From the NCBI RefSeq assembly GCF_016185115.1, contig NZ_JACPOF010000029.1, positions 374,530 to 438,529 on the forward strand: DNA of 64,000 bases, written 5' to 3'. Made by a program: the position numbers and the translations under genes. The notes below the pieces were generated by a model that was not told the origin of the DNA, searched no databases, and saw only the letters and a program-made list of their open reading frames with translations. Numbering within the stretch: the first letter of the stretch is position 1; every line of letters begins with the position of its first letter. This DNA comes from Polaromonas sp. Lineage in GTDB: Bacteria; Pseudomonadota; Gammaproteobacteria; Burkholderiales; Burkholderiaceae_C. This document shows, one piece after another, positions 10,891 to 20,335 of the stretch.

Positions 10891-10950
10891 CGGCCAGTTG
10901 AACGCTGTATCGCGTTCGCTGGTTACTGCGCACCAGGCCGCCGCATCACC

Positions 10951-11745
10951 GTGAGAATAGCTCTTGGCGTAAGCTACGGCGGAAGCGGGTATGAGGGCTG
11001 GCAAAGCCAGCTATCGGGTAACACCGTACAGGACAAGCTGGAGCTGGCACTTGGCAAATTTGCAGCCCAGCCGATACGCACCCTTTGCGCTGGACGCACC
11101 GATGCAGGTGTACACGGGCTGATGCAGGTCGTTCACTTTGACACTGGATTGAAGCGTGAAACAGCATCATGGGTGCGCGGCACCAATGCTTTCCTGCCCC
11201 GGGATATTGCCGTGCAATGGGCACGGGAAGTGCCGGACGAATTCCACTGCCGGGGAAGCGCAATTGCACGCCGTTATGCCTATGTGGTGCTGGAGTCCCC
11301 GGTCCGCCCCAGCGTGGAAGCTGGTCGGGTGGGCTGGGTTTACAGGCCCCTGGACGGCAATGCCATGAAAGAGGCGGCAGCATACCTGGTCGGGGAGCAT
11401 GATTTCAGCTCGTTCCGGGCAGCGCAGTGCCAGGCGAAATCTCCCGTAAAAACCGTCAACAGGATTGACATCAGCAAGCGGGCGGGTGAGGGTGCCAGTT
11501 ATTGGCGTTTTGAATTTGAAGCCAACGCATTCCTGCACCACATGATCAGGAACGTCATGGGATGCCTGGTTGCGATTGGCCAGGGCGAGTATCCGCCGCA
11601 ATGGCTAGGCGAGGTCATACAAGCGCGCCGGCGGGACGCCGCAGCGCCCACCTTTTCCCCGGATGGCCTGTATTTCCTGGGACCGGTCTATGAAGACCAC
11701 TATGGCCTGCCCAAACGCACAGCGGCCTATGATTGGCTTCCCTGA
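10951..11745 (+). CDS. truA: tRNA pseudouridine(38-40) synthase
   Basis: Converts U38-U40 in tRNA anticodon stems to pseudouridine. The 264 residues are the usual length; the catalytic Asp is in AGRTDAGVHG (about residue 52). The start is a GTG (MRIALGVSYGG). In Burkholderiales truA commonly lies between fimV and trpF, as here. Confidence 0.95.
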   Translation: MRIALGVSYGGSGYEGWQSQLSGNTVQDKLELALGKFAAQPIRTLCAGRTDAGVHGLMQVVHFDTGLKRETASWVRGTNAFLPRDIAVQWAREVPDEFHCRGSAIARRYAYVVLESPVRPSVEAGRVGWVYRPLDGNAMKEAAAYLVGEHDFSSFRAAQCQAKSPVKTVNRIDISKRAGEGASYWRFEFEANAFLHHMIRNVMGCLVAIGQGEYPPQWLGEVIQARRRDAAAPTFSPDGLYFLGPVYEDHYGLPKRTAAYDWLP

Positions 11746-11766
11746 TCAAGACCCTATTTTAAAACC

Positions 11767-12465
11767 ATGAATATCCGTACCCGCATCAAGATCTGCGGCC
11801 TCACCCGTGAAGAAGACGTCGATGCTGCAGCGGCAGCAGGCGCAGACGCGGTCGGATTTGTGATGTACGGGCCGAGCCCGCGTCACGTTACGGTTGAGCG
11901 CGCCTCCCGACTGGCCAGCAGGCTGCCACCCTTCGTCACGCCGGTACTTCTTTTTGTAAATGCAGAGCTGGCTGACATTCAGGCGGCATGCGAAAAAATA
12001 CCCAATGTCCTGGTTCAATTTCACGGCGATGAAACGCCGGAGCAATGCATTCGGGCTGCACGCCCTTTCCTGCGCGCCGCACGCATTCCCCTTGATGAAG
12101 CAGACCAGGGCTTCAATCTCGTAAAATACGCAGAAGACTTCAAGGCAGCCCAGGCCATCCTCCTCGACGCTCATGTTCAGGGATATGGCGGAGGCGGCAA
12201 AACATTCAATTGGTCACTTCTTCCTCCAAACGTCAGCGCTCACCTCGTTTTGTCTGGTGGACTCACACCTGCAAATGTGGGCGATGGCATTTTGCAAGTC
12301 AGGCCGCGTTGTAAAACGCTGGCCGTTGATGTCAGCTCGGGCGTCGAGATTTCAAAAGGAATCAAAAGCGCCGACAAGATCAACCAGTTCGTGGCTGCCG
12401 TGCGCGCAGCCGACGAGCAATTTGCAAAGAATCCCGACCACTATGTACGACTATCAACAACCTGA
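11767..12465 (+). CDS. trpF: Phosphoribosylanthranilate isomerase
   Basis: Amadori isomerase of tryptophan synthesis, a single-domain TIM barrel of 232 residues. The catalytic Cys is in [11 protein letters not shown] (about 11), and the catalytic Asp and glycine-rich phosphate loop are in [11 protein letters not shown] (about 135-145). Its 3' end overlaps the start of trpB by 23 nt, so the two are translationally coupled. Confidence 0.96.
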   Translation: MNIRTRIKICGLTREEDVDAAAAAGADAVGFVMYGPSPRHVTVERASRLASRLPPFVTPVLLFVNAELADIQAACEKIPNVLVQFHGDETPEQCIRAARPFLRAARIPLDEADQGFNLVKYAEDFKAAQAILLDAHVQGYGGGGKTFNWSLLPPNVSAHLVLSGGLTPANVGDGILQVRPRCKTLAVDVSSGVEISKGIKSADKINQFVAAVRAADEQFAKNPDHYVRLSTT

Positions 12466-13696
12466 TGTCTCAGGACATTTTGGTATTTACGGCGGCAGTT
12501 TTGTTTCAGAAACGCTGACCCATGCCATCACCGAGCTGAAAGAGGCTTACGCCAGATACCAGCATGACCCCGGGTTCCGGGCGGAGTTCAATTCGGAACT
12601 CAAGCACTTCGTGGGACGGCCCTCCCCCATCTATCATGCTGCGCGCATGAGCCGTGAACAGGGCGGCGCCCAGATTTACCTCAAACGCGAAGACCTCAAC
12701 CATACCGGCGCGCACAAGATCAACAACACCATAGGCCAGGCCATGCTGGCCAGGCGGATGGGCAAGCCGCGCGTCATTGCAGAAACAGGTGCCGGACAAC
12801 ACGGTGTAGCCACCGCGACCATCTGTGCACGCTACGGGCTGGAATGCGTCGTTTACATGGGCAGCGAAGACGTCAAGCGGCAAAGCCCCAATGTCTACCG
12901 GATGAAGCTGCTGGGGGCAACTGTGGTGCCGGTTGAAAGCGGCAGCAAAACACTGAAAGATGCCCTGAACGAGGCCATGCGCGACTGGGTCGCCAACGTT
13001 GACAACACCTTCTACATCATTGGCACGGTCGCAGGTCCGCACCCCTACCCGATGATGGTGCGGGACTTCCAGAGTGTGATCGGCACCGAATGCATTACAC
13101 AAATGCCCGAGTTCACAGGCGGCCAGCCTGACGCCGTCATCGCATGTGTTGGTGGCGGCAGCAATGCCATGGGTATCTTTCACCCTTACATCCCATACAC
13201 GAACACGCGCCTCATCGGCGTCGAGGCTGCAGGCGAAGGCATGGACAGCGGCAAACATTCCGCTTCGCTCCAACGCGGCGTAGCGGGCGTGCTTCACGGC
13301 AACCGGACCTATGTACTGCAGAACGAAGATGGCCAGGTGACCGAAACGCACAGCATCAGCGCCGGTCTGGACTACCCTGGCGTCGGACCTGAGCACGCCT
13401 TCCTCAAGGATATCGGCCGTGCCGAGTACGTGGGCATCACTGACGAGGAAGCACTTCAGGCTTTTCACTACCTCTGCAGGACAGAAGGCATCATTCCCGC
13501 CCTCGAATCCAGCCATGCAGTGGCATATGCCATGAAGCTGGCAAAGACCATGCGCACAGACCAGAGCATTCTGGTAAACCTCTCCGGCAGGGGTGACAAG
13601 GACATAGGCACAGTGGCAGATTTGTCCGGTGCCGATTTTTATGATCGGCCCTCAATGCGTGGACTTTCAGTCAAGGGCGGCGGTGCCAAATCATGA
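12443..13696 (+). CDS. trpB: Tryptophan synthase beta chain
   Basis: PLP enzyme joining indole with serine. I place the start at ATG 12443 ([18 protein letters not shown]), giving 417 residues; the track's start at 12173 would put 90 unrelated residues in front, inside trpF. The PLP lysine is in [15 protein letters not shown] (about 100) and the phosphate loop is [10 protein letters not shown] (about 235). It overlaps trpF upstream (23 nt) and trpA downstream (ATGA). Confidence 0.96.
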   Translation: MYDYQQPDVSGHFGIYGGSFVSETLTHAITELKEAYARYQHDPGFRAEFNSELKHFVGRPSPIYHAARMSREQGGAQIYLKREDLNHTGAHKINNTIGQAMLARRMGKPRVIAETGAGQHGVATATICARYGLECVVYMGSEDVKRQSPNVYRMKLLGATVVPVESGSKTLKDALNEAMRDWVANVDNTFYIIGTVAGPHPYPMMVRDFQSVIGTECITQMPEFTGGQPDAVIACVGGGSNAMGIFHPYIPYTNTRLIGVEAAGEGMDSGKHSASLQRGVAGVLHGNRTYVLQNEDGQVTETHSISAGLDYPGVGPEHAFLKDIGRAEYVGITDEEALQAFHYLCRTEGIIPALESSHAVAYAMKLAKTMRTDQSILVNLSGRGDKDIGTVADLSGADFYDRPSMRGLSVKGGGAKS

Positions 13697-14514
13697 GCCG
13701 TATTGCACCCGTTTTTGCCAGACTCAAGAGTGAAGGCCGCAAGGCCCTTATTCCTTTCGTGACAGCAGGGTTTCCTTTTGCAGATGTCACGCCCGAACTG
13801 ATGCATGGCATGGTGGCCGGTGGTGCTGACGTCATTGAACTGGGCGTTCCCTTTTCGGATCCGAGCGCCGACGGACCTGTGATCCAGAAGGCGGGTGACA
13901 AGGCCCTGGCCAGCGGCATCGGCCTGCTCCAGGTACTGGAGATGGTTCGCACCTTCCGTACACAGGACAAAACCACACCCGTAGTACTGATGGGATATGC
14001 CAATCCGATAGAGGCCTACGACATCAGGCACGGCGGTGGAAACTCCGAAGACAGCGCCTTCATACGCGACGCCTCAAACGCAGGTGTCGACGGCGTGCTT
14101 GTCGTTGACTACCCGCCTGAAGAATGCGTGGAATTCGCTGCCCGCCTTCGCGCCAGGGACATGGACCTGATCTTCCTGCTGGCTCCGACCAGCACAGACC
14201 AGCGCATGCAGCAGGTGGCCCAGGTCGCCAGCGGATACGTCTACTATGTGTCCCTCAAAGGCGTGACCGGGTCAGGCGCGCTGGACGTGGATGCCGTAGG
14301 CGCCATGCTGCCACGCATCCGACGGCATGTCAGCGTCCCGGTAGGCGTCGGCTTCGGCATCCGGGATGCCGCGGCCGCCAAAGCCATAAGCCAGGTGGCC
14401 GATGCCGTAGTCATAGGCAGCAAAATCATTCAGCTGATTGAACATCAGCCACGTGAAAAAGTAGCTGCTGTGGCGCAGGATTTCCTCAGGGAAATCCGTC
14501 TCGCCCTGGACTGA
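13693..14514 (+). CDS. trpA: Tryptophan synthase alpha chain
   Basis: Releases indole from indole-3-glycerol phosphate and channels it to TrpB. It has 273 residues, with the catalytic Glu and Asp in [14 protein letters not shown] (about 48-60) and the FLLAPTSTD strand. The ATGA overlap with trpB gives 1:1 coupling. Confidence 0.97.
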   Translation: MSRIAPVFARLKSEGRKALIPFVTAGFPFADVTPELMHGMVAGGADVIELGVPFSDPSADGPVIQKAGDKALASGIGLLQVLEMVRTFRTQDKTTPVVLMGYANPIEAYDIRHGGGNSEDSAFIRDASNAGVDGVLVVDYPPEECVEFAARLRARDMDLIFLLAPTSTDQRMQQVAQVASGYVYYVSLKGVTGSGALDVDAVGAMLPRIRRHVSVPVGVGFGIRDAAAAKAISQVADAVVIGSKIIQLIEHQPREKVAAVAQDFLREIRLALD

Positions 14515-14525
14515 TGGCCAGCGGG

Positions 14526-14554
14526 TTCAATACCATACGCCACCAGAGCATAAT
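14526..14554 (+). promoter_or_regulatory. Putative sigma-70 promoter of accD
   Basis: TTCAAT, a 17-bp spacer and CATAAT, in the 106-bp gap between trpA and accD. Both hexamers are imperfect, but the spacing is ideal. It would give a leader of about 60 nt. Confidence 0.4.
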
Positions 14555-14620
14555 TGCACCTTCGCAGAAAACTGTCACCGTACAGTCCATCCGGATGCCT
14601 TTTAACAGGGACCTGAATCC

Positions 14621-15493
14621 ATGTCTTGGCTAGAAAAACTACTTCCACCGAAAATCACCCCTACTGACCCTACCGAGCGCCGGAGCGTGCCCGAGGGCCT
14701 GTGGATCAAATGCCCAAGTTGCGAGGCAGTTCTCTACAAGACGGATCTGGAAAAAAACCAGAATGTTTGCCCACAGTGCAGCCATCATCACCGCATCGGT
14801 GCACGCGCCAGACTTGACGCGTTTCTTGATCCGGAAGGCCGCTATGAGCTGGGACAGGAGGTCCTGCCCGTTGATGCGCTCAAGTTCAAGGACAGCCGGA
14901 AATATCCCGAACGCCTGAAAGAAGCGCTGGAAACCACGGGGGAGACCGATGCACTGGTCGTCATGGGTGGCGCAGTTCACAGCATCGGTGTGGTCGCCTG
15001 CTGTTTTGAATTCGACTTCATGGGTGGCAGCATGGGCAGCGTCGTCGGGGAACGATTTGTGCGAGGCGTCCATGCAGCCATTGAACAGAAGGTGCCCTTC
15101 ATCTGCTTTACGGCCACCGGGGGGGCCCGCATGCAGGAGGGCCTGCTCAGTCTCATGCAAATGGCCAAGACCAACTCGGCGCTGACGCGACTCGCGAAAA
15201 AGGGCCTGCCCTACGTCAGCGTGTTGACCGACCCTACCATGGGCGGCGTGAGTGCCGGGTTTGCCTTTGTCGGTGACATCGTCGTCGCAGAACCCAAGGC
15301 ATTGATCGGTTTTGCTGGCCCGCGCGTGATCGAATCGACGGTGAGGGTCACCCTGCCAGAAGGCTTTCAGCGAGCCGAGTTCCTGCAGACAAAAGGCGCA
15401 GTCGACTTTATATGTGACCGCCGTGAACTGCGCAAAACCATCGCGAGTTCTTTGGCCATGCTGTTGAAGCAACCGGCAGACGCTGTGGAGTGA
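14621..15493 (+). CDS. accD: Acetyl-CoA carboxylase carboxyltransferase subunit beta
   Basis: Beta half of the carboxyltransferase that makes malonyl-CoA, 290 residues. The N-terminal zinc ribbon is visible as CPSC (about residues 29-32) and CPQC (about 48-51). The crotonase-fold core carries [11 protein letters not shown] and [11 protein letters not shown]. In most Burkholderiales folC follows accD; here a terminator and an unrelated gene follow. Confidence 0.97.
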   Translation: MSWLEKLLPPKITPTDPTERRSVPEGLWIKCPSCEAVLYKTDLEKNQNVCPQCSHHHRIGARARLDAFLDPEGRYELGQEVLPVDALKFKDSRKYPERLKEALETTGETDALVVMGGAVHSIGVVACCFEFDFMGGSMGSVVGERFVRGVHAAIEQKVPFICFTATGGARMQEGLLSLMQMAKTNSALTRLAKKGLPYVSVLTDPTMGGVSAGFAFVGDIVVAEPKALIGFAGPRVIESTVRVTLPEGFQRAEFLQTKGAVDFICDRRELRKTIASSLAMLLKQPADAVE

Positions 15494-15534
15494 CCTGCGA
15501 GGCTGACATGGCCAGATTCCGGTTTTTTACGCGT

Positions 15535-15574
15535 CCCGCAAATGTGCTTGCCGCAGTTGCGGGCTTTTCCTTTT
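15535..15574 (+). terminator. Intrinsic terminator after accD
   Basis: CCCGCAA pairs with TTGCGGG (15-nt loop), followed by CTTTTCCTTTT. It ends the trp-accD transcript and separates it from the next gene. Confidence 0.75.
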
Positions 15575-15686
15575 CAGAGCTTCGGTTTTCAGGTACCTCC
15601 CAGACCTGCATGCTGAAAATCATCGGCAAGCAACAAGAAGCGTCTTCGTGGGATGATGTTGGCATATTCATCCAAGGCATGCACCA

Positions 15687-16343
15687 ATGTCTGAAGCCCT
15701 GACCCTGTTTTCGCTTCCACTATTCCCGCTGGGTACCGTTCTTTATCCGGGCGGCCTGCTTCCCCTGAGGATTTTTGAGGTTCGTTACCTGGACATGATC
15801 GGCAAGTGCCACAAGATCGGCGCGCCTTTTGGGGTTGTGTCACTGATTCAGGGTTCCGAGGTACGCAAGGTTGACGGGAAACATTCAGGCGGCAGGTTTG
15901 CTCAGGAGGAATTCAATACAGTTGGAACCCTGGCCACCATCACGGAATTTTCCGTGCCACAGCCCGGCTTGATGATGATCCGCTGCGAGGGTGCCCAGCG
16001 TTTCGAAATATCAAATCGTGAGCGGCTGAAACACGGCCTGTGGATTGCAGATGTCACGCGCCTTGACGACGATCAGACGGTCAGGATTCCAGAAGATCTT
16101 CAGGGCACCGCCAATGCCCTGGGCAAGGTGATCAAAAGCCTGCAGGAGCGAAGTGCTCCCAACGATCAGATGCCCCTTGTAGCGCCCTACCGGCTGGATG
16201 ATTGCGGATGGGTTGCCAATCGCTGGTGTGAGTTGCTGCCCATACCGGTTGAGCTAAAACAACGATTGATGGAACTGGACAATCCGCTGGTCAGGCTTGA
16301 ATTGGTGAGCGATATCCTTGAGCGAACCGGCATAACACTGTAG
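15687..16343 (+). CDS. LON peptidase substrate-binding-domain protein
   Basis: A 218-residue protein consisting essentially of the N-terminal substrate-binding domain of Lon (motif LPLFPLGTVLYPGGLLPLRIFE near the start, and RIFEVRYLDM), without the AAA+ or protease domains. Stand-alone proteins of this type are widespread in proteobacteria; their role is not established. No strong ribosome-binding site is visible. It is convergent with the glycan cluster, with only 33 bp between the stop codons. Confidence 0.85.
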   Translation: MSEALTLFSLPLFPLGTVLYPGGLLPLRIFEVRYLDMIGKCHKIGAPFGVVSLIQGSEVRKVDGKHSGGRFAQEEFNTVGTLATITEFSVPQPGLMMIRCEGAQRFEISNRERLKHGLWIADVTRLDDDQTVRIPEDLQGTANALGKVIKSLQERSAPNDQMPLVAPYRLDDCGWVANRWCELLPIPVELKQRLMELDNPLVRLELVSDILERTGITL

Positions 16344-16376
16344 GGCCGACCCGCGTAGCCGGTACGCGAACACACA

Positions 16377-18185
16377 TCAGGCTTGCGATTTATATTCGGG
16401 CAAATGCCCCTTCAGCCAGGCCCTGATATCGCTACTGGAGGGCGCCGGACCAGCCGATTCAATCCAGTCCTGAACACTCCCGATGTGAACAGCCTGTTCG
16501 CCAGATGTCTTGGCCACCCTCAGTTTTGGATGAGGCGTAGGCTCGGTTGTCTCATCGTCGGCAAGCAGCTCTTCAAAAAGCTTCTCGCCGGGCCGCAAAC
16601 CTGTGAAGGCGAGCGGAACTTCCTGTTCGGTCTTGCCCGACAGCTGGATCATTATGCGAGCCAGATCTGCGATTTTCACGGGGTCGCCCATGTCGAGAAC
16701 AAAAATCTGGCCGCTCTTGCCCATCAACCCTGCCTGCAAGACAAGCTTTGCTGCCTCCGGAATGGTCATGAAGTAACGCACGATATCCGGATGCGTGACC
16801 GTGATGGGCCCACCTTTCGCGATCTGGTCAGTGAAGAGGGGAACCACTGAACCGCTGGAACCCAGGACGTTACCGAAACGCACCGAGACAAACTCCGTGC
16901 CGGTGTATTCAAGCGCAACACTCTGTACAACAAGTTCGGCCATACGCTTGGTGGCGCCCATGATGTTTGTCGGGTTGACCGCCTTGTCCGTGGATATCTG
17001 GACAAACTTGTGCGCACCGCATTCGCCGGCAACTCTTGCCGCATGAAGGGTACCAAGAATGTTGGTGCGAATGGCTTCAATCTCGTTATGCGACTCCATC
17101 AGGGGCACATGTTTGTACGCCGCCGCATGAAAGAAAACCGAAGGTTTGTAGTGCATCGCAATGGCTCGCAAACGGTCTTCTTCGCGGATATTGGCCGTGT
17201 AATACAGGCCCTTCATCTGCGGATGGGTCTCGCGCAACTCCTGCTCAAGCTTGTAAATGGCAATTTCCGATGCATCCACGCACACCAGCCGGGAGACGCC
17301 GAGACGCGCGATTTGACGGCACAACTCGGAACCGATGGAGCCCCCTGCCCCCGACACCAGCACCGTCTGTCCGGAAAAGAGTTCTGCGAGCCCGCGCATG
17401 TCCAGCTCGACCGCTTGCCGCCCCAACAGATCTTCCAGCTCAATCCTGCGGGGACTGCTACTGTCGGACTTGAGCCATTCATCCGGCCTCGGCATGGTCA
17501 TCAGCGTCAAACCAGCCTGGCTGGATTGCGACAGGACTTCACGCCGCTCGTCGGATCCTGGGGGGCTTGCAATCAGGGCCGTAGAAGCGCCCGTGGCCTG
17601 CGCAATGGAAACAACAGATGCGGGGGACCCCAATACAGGTACCTGGTTGAGATAAGTGCCCAACTCTCCCGGCAAGGGAGAGACGATACCCACACAATGC
17701 CATTGCCTGGAGCCCTTGATGGCGCGCAAGGCATCGGTTGCCTCCCTCAGGGAGCCCACAATCAAAAGAGGCTTTGAGCCGTCTGCGGGCGCACTGTGCT
17801 CGGTCAGCGTCCTCCACCCTGCACGCACTGCGCTCAGCAGGACCAGAGCAATCAAGGGATGAAGCAAAAGCACAGAACGGGGGAAGAACTGATACCGCAT
17901 CATCAGCACAATCGCTGCGGAAAGCAGGCTGGCGAGAAGGACACCGCCCGTGAGTTGCCTCAATTCAGGCAACCCGATATACCGCCAGACCTGCCTGTAA
18001 ACCCTGGCAATGCCCAGGCCGACCGTATAACAAACCAGTATCCAGGGCAGACTCAAGGCGATCAGCGTCTCGAATGTGTCTGGAATCTCAAAATTAAACC
18101 GGAGCCAGAACGCAGCCCACCAGGCTGCGCCTACAAGCAGCATATCTATGCCCCACAGCGGCAGAACCTCTTTACGCAGACGCAC
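16377..18185 (-). CDS. Membrane-bound nucleotide-sugar 4,6-dehydratase (PglF/WbpM/CapD type)
   Basis: Predicted to dehydrate UDP-GlcNAc to the 4-keto-6-deoxy intermediate that feeds diacetamido-trideoxy sugars and legionaminic acid. Four N-terminal membrane helices (about 1-125), a CoA-binding-like region, then the SDR-extended domain with GAGGSIGSELCRQ (about 285) and STDKAVNPTNIMGATKR. In the latter, Met replaces the catalytic Tyr of the YxxxK motif, as is typical of this branch. I prefer the GTG start at 18185, which has GGAGG 6 nt upstream, over the track's ATG at 18212. It overlaps the aminotransferase stop by 14 nt and is the last gene of the cluster. Confidence 0.88.
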   Translation of the reverse strand: MRLRKEVLPLWGIDMLLVGAAWWAAFWLRFNFEIPDTFETLIALSLPWILVCYTVGLGIARVYRQVWRYIGLPELRQLTGGVLLASLLSAAIVLMMRYQFFPRSVLLLHPLIALVLLSAVRAGWRTLTEHSAPADGSKPLLIVGSLREATDALRAIKGSRQWHCVGIVSPLPGELGTYLNQVPVLGSPASVVSIAQATGASTALIASPPGSDERREVLSQSSQAGLTLMTMPRPDEWLKSDSSSPRRIELEDLLGRQAVELDMRGLAELFSGQTVLVSGAGGSIGSELCRQIARLGVSRLVCVDASEIAIYKLEQELRETHPQMKGLYYTANIREEDRLRAIAMHYKPSVFFHAAAYKHVPLMESHNEIEAIRTNILGTLHAARVAGECGAHKFVQISTDKAVNPTNIMGATKRMAELVVQSVALEYTGTEFVSVRFGNVLGSSGSVVPLFTDQIAKGGPITVTHPDIVRYFMTIPEAAKLVLQAGLMGKSGQIFVLDMGDPVKIADLARIMIQLSGKTEQEVPLAFTGLRPGEKLFEELLADDETTEPTPHPKLRVAKTSGEQAVHIGSVQDWIESAGPAPSSSDIRAWLKGHLPEYKSQA

Positions 18186-19677
18186 GGTGATCCTCCAGCG
18201 TGTTGATGACATTCCTCAAATGATCAATAACCCTGTCCTGCTCAGGCTCGCTCATATTGGAACCTGAAGGAAGGCAAATACCGGAATGAAACAGTTTTTG
18301 GGAAATGTCATTGTTGGGCTGATGAGGAAAATACGGTGCATTGTCAAAGAGTTTTTGCAGGTGCATGGGCTTCCAGACAGGCCTGGCTTCTATCAGATGC
18401 CGCTCCAGAGAGTTCATGACCTGGCGGCATTTCGTGCTGGCATTTTCTCCTGCAAGTGTGAAGCAGGTCAGCCAGCGCGTTGAGCGGTACCCCTCGGGTT
18501 CTGGCATCCAGTTTATTTGAGGAAAATCGGCGAACGCCTCCACGTAACGTTCAAATACCCGGCGGCGCTGTTCCACGCGCTGATCAAGCACCCTTAACTG
18601 ACCGCGGCCAATCCCGGCAAGAACATTGCTCATGCGGTAGTTGAATCCCACTTCAACATGCTCGTAGTGCGGCGCAGGCTCCCTGGCCTGAGTAGACAGC
18701 TTGCGCGCACGCACCACAAGATCGGAATCGTCTGCCACGAGCATGCCGCCGCCGGAAGTCGTGATGATCTTGTTGCCATTAAAAGAATACACCGCCACGC
18801 GACCAAATGCCCCACTGGACCGTCCCTTGTAATGCGCCCCAAGCGATTCCGCAGCATCTTCCAGAACCGGGACCCCATACTTTTCGCAGATGGGGATCAA
18901 GGCGTCCATGTCGGCGCTTTGACCATAAAGATTGACCAGAATCACACAGGCAGGCAGGCAATTCTCGCGTTTGGCCCATTCAAATGCACGCTCAAGCGCA
19001 TCGGGTGACATATTCCAGGTAGCGGGCTCGGAGTCGATGAATACCGGCCTTGCACCACAATAGAGTATTGGATTGCAGCTTCCGACAAAGGTCAGGGATG
19101 AACAAAAAACGGTGTCGCCCGGCTTCACGCCCAGCAGAAGCAGTCCAAGGTGAATTGCTGCCGTACCCGAACTGACTGCGGCGGCATGGCCTACGCCTAC
19201 ATGTGCAGCGAGTTCAGCTTCAAATGCGTTGACATGCGGCCCGAGCGGTGCAATCCAGTTGGTTTTAAACGCATCCTCCACAAATGCGGTTTCTTCATCG
19301 CCCAGATGGGGAGATGAAAGCCAGATACGCTGGGACAATTCCCGCCGGAAGATCATGTCAATCGGACGTCCGCGTGGATCGAGCACAGGCACGTGATCAA
19401 TCTGGTGGTGGTCCATCAAATGCAGAACACGCGCAGCATCCGCATCCTCGTTGACGGTGACGGACCGCACCGACGGCAGCTGCCCAAGAGGAAAATCATC
19501 GCCAGCATGGTTGATGATGGCGCGGCGCAGATCCCCGTCGGTGAGCGTCCGCGTCAAGGTGCCGTCACTATCCACAACCAGTAAAATCCCGCGTCCGGCC
19601 TGGTCCATGCGGAGCAAGGCATCTCTCAGTGTCAGTTCAGGCGGGACACACAAGAGGCCGAGATCGGCTGAACTCAT
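18172..19677 (-). CDS. CBS-domain pair fused to DegT/DnrJ/EryC1 aminotransferase
   Basis: A 501-residue fusion. Residues about 1-120 form two CBS domains (GILLVVDSDGTLTRTLTDGDLRRAI; HHQIDHVPVLDPRGR), a nucleotide-sensing module. Residues about 125-500 form a PLP sugar aminotransferase with the Schiff-base Lys in SFNGNK. By context it aminates C4 of the keto sugar made by the neighbouring dehydratase (PglE/LegC role). Ordinary family members are about 380 residues and lack CBS domains. In Campylobacter a CBS pair is found in the nucleotidyltransferase PtmE, which has no full homologue here. It overlaps the acetyltransferase gene by 4 nt. Confidence 0.88.
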   Translation of the reverse strand: MSSADLGLLCVPPELTLRDALLRMDQAGRGILLVVDSDGTLTRTLTDGDLRRAIINHAGDDFPLGQLPSVRSVTVNEDADAARVLHLMDHHQIDHVPVLDPRGRPIDMIFRRELSQRIWLSSPHLGDEETAFVEDAFKTNWIAPLGPHVNAFEAELAAHVGVGHAAAVSSGTAAIHLGLLLLGVKPGDTVFCSSLTFVGSCNPILYCGARPVFIDSEPATWNMSPDALERAFEWAKRENCLPACVILVNLYGQSADMDALIPICEKYGVPVLEDAAESLGAHYKGRSSGAFGRVAVYSFNGNKIITTSGGGMLVADDSDLVVRARKLSTQAREPAPHYEHVEVGFNYRMSNVLAGIGRGQLRVLDQRVEQRRRVFERYVEAFADFPQINWMPEPEGYRSTRWLTCFTLAGENASTKCRQVMNSLERHLIEARPVWKPMHLQKLFDNAPYFPHQPNNDISQKLFHSGICLPSGSNMSEPEQDRVIDHLRNVINTLEDHRASA

Positions 19678-20312
19678 TGAATTTTCCTCACGGGAATTCC
19701 GGCATAAACACCTGGCTCCAGCAAATCCTGATTGACCACGGTGCCCGCGCCAATCGTGACATCGTCGCCTATAACCTTTAGCGGCATCACCACGGCGCCA
19801 GCGCCAACAAGTACACGCTGACCGGTTTTGACGTGGCCGCCCAAAGCTGCGTTGGGCGCTATATGGGAAAACGCCCCCACCTCGACGTCATGATCGACAA
19901 CTGCGCCATGGTTGATGATCACACCGTCCCCAACGCGCGCCGCCGGCCCAAGGATTGCACCCGCCGCGAGAAAACACCCCTTGCCGATATCACTGAAGGG
20001 AGACACGGTGGCAGCAGGATGAATCACAGTTACCAATCGGTCAAGGCCGCATTTAGCAGCTTCCTGCTGCCTCGCAACGTTGTTTCCAATGGCGATGTGC
20101 ACACCGACATTCGCCGGACCGGATGCGTCCAACTGCCGCAGTTGGACCCCTGGCAAAAGCTCGCCCCGGCAAGACGAAGCATTCCTGTCAGACGCAAATA
20201 TTTCTGCCCAGCTACCTTCAAGCAATGCCGCGTCAGCAACAACACGCCCATGACCACCTGCGCCAAAAATCATCAACGAATCAAAAGCAGAAGATATGGA
20301 AGATGCACTCAT
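19674..20312 (-). CDS. Sugar O/N-acetyltransferase, NeuD/PglD family
   Basis: A 212-residue protein with an N-terminal Rossmann-like half (MIFGAGGHGRVVADAA) and a C-terminal left-handed beta helix of hexapeptide repeats. The catalytic His region NHGAVVDHD (about residue 136) matches PglD, which acetylates the 4-amino group of the UDP-amino sugar using acetyl-CoA. The ATGA overlap with the downstream aminotransferase gene supports consecutive steps. Confidence 0.9.
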   Translation of the reverse strand: MSASSISSAFDSLMIFGAGGHGRVVADAALLEGSWAEIFASDRNASSCRGELLPGVQLRQLDASGPANVGVHIAIGNNVARQQEAAKCGLDRLVTVIHPAATVSPFSDIGKGCFLAAGAILGPAARVGDGVIINHGAVVDHDVEVGAFSHIAPNAALGGHVKTGQRVLVGAGAVVMPLKVIGDDVTIGAGTVVNQDLLEPGVYAGIPVRKIQ

Positions 20313-20335
20313 GGGTTAAATATGCAGTCGCCTGA

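Noticed and set aside
15490-15702. 70-codon ORF between accD and the LON-domain gene
   Set aside because: Contains the accD terminator and overlaps the next gene start; no credible ribosome-binding site or motif.
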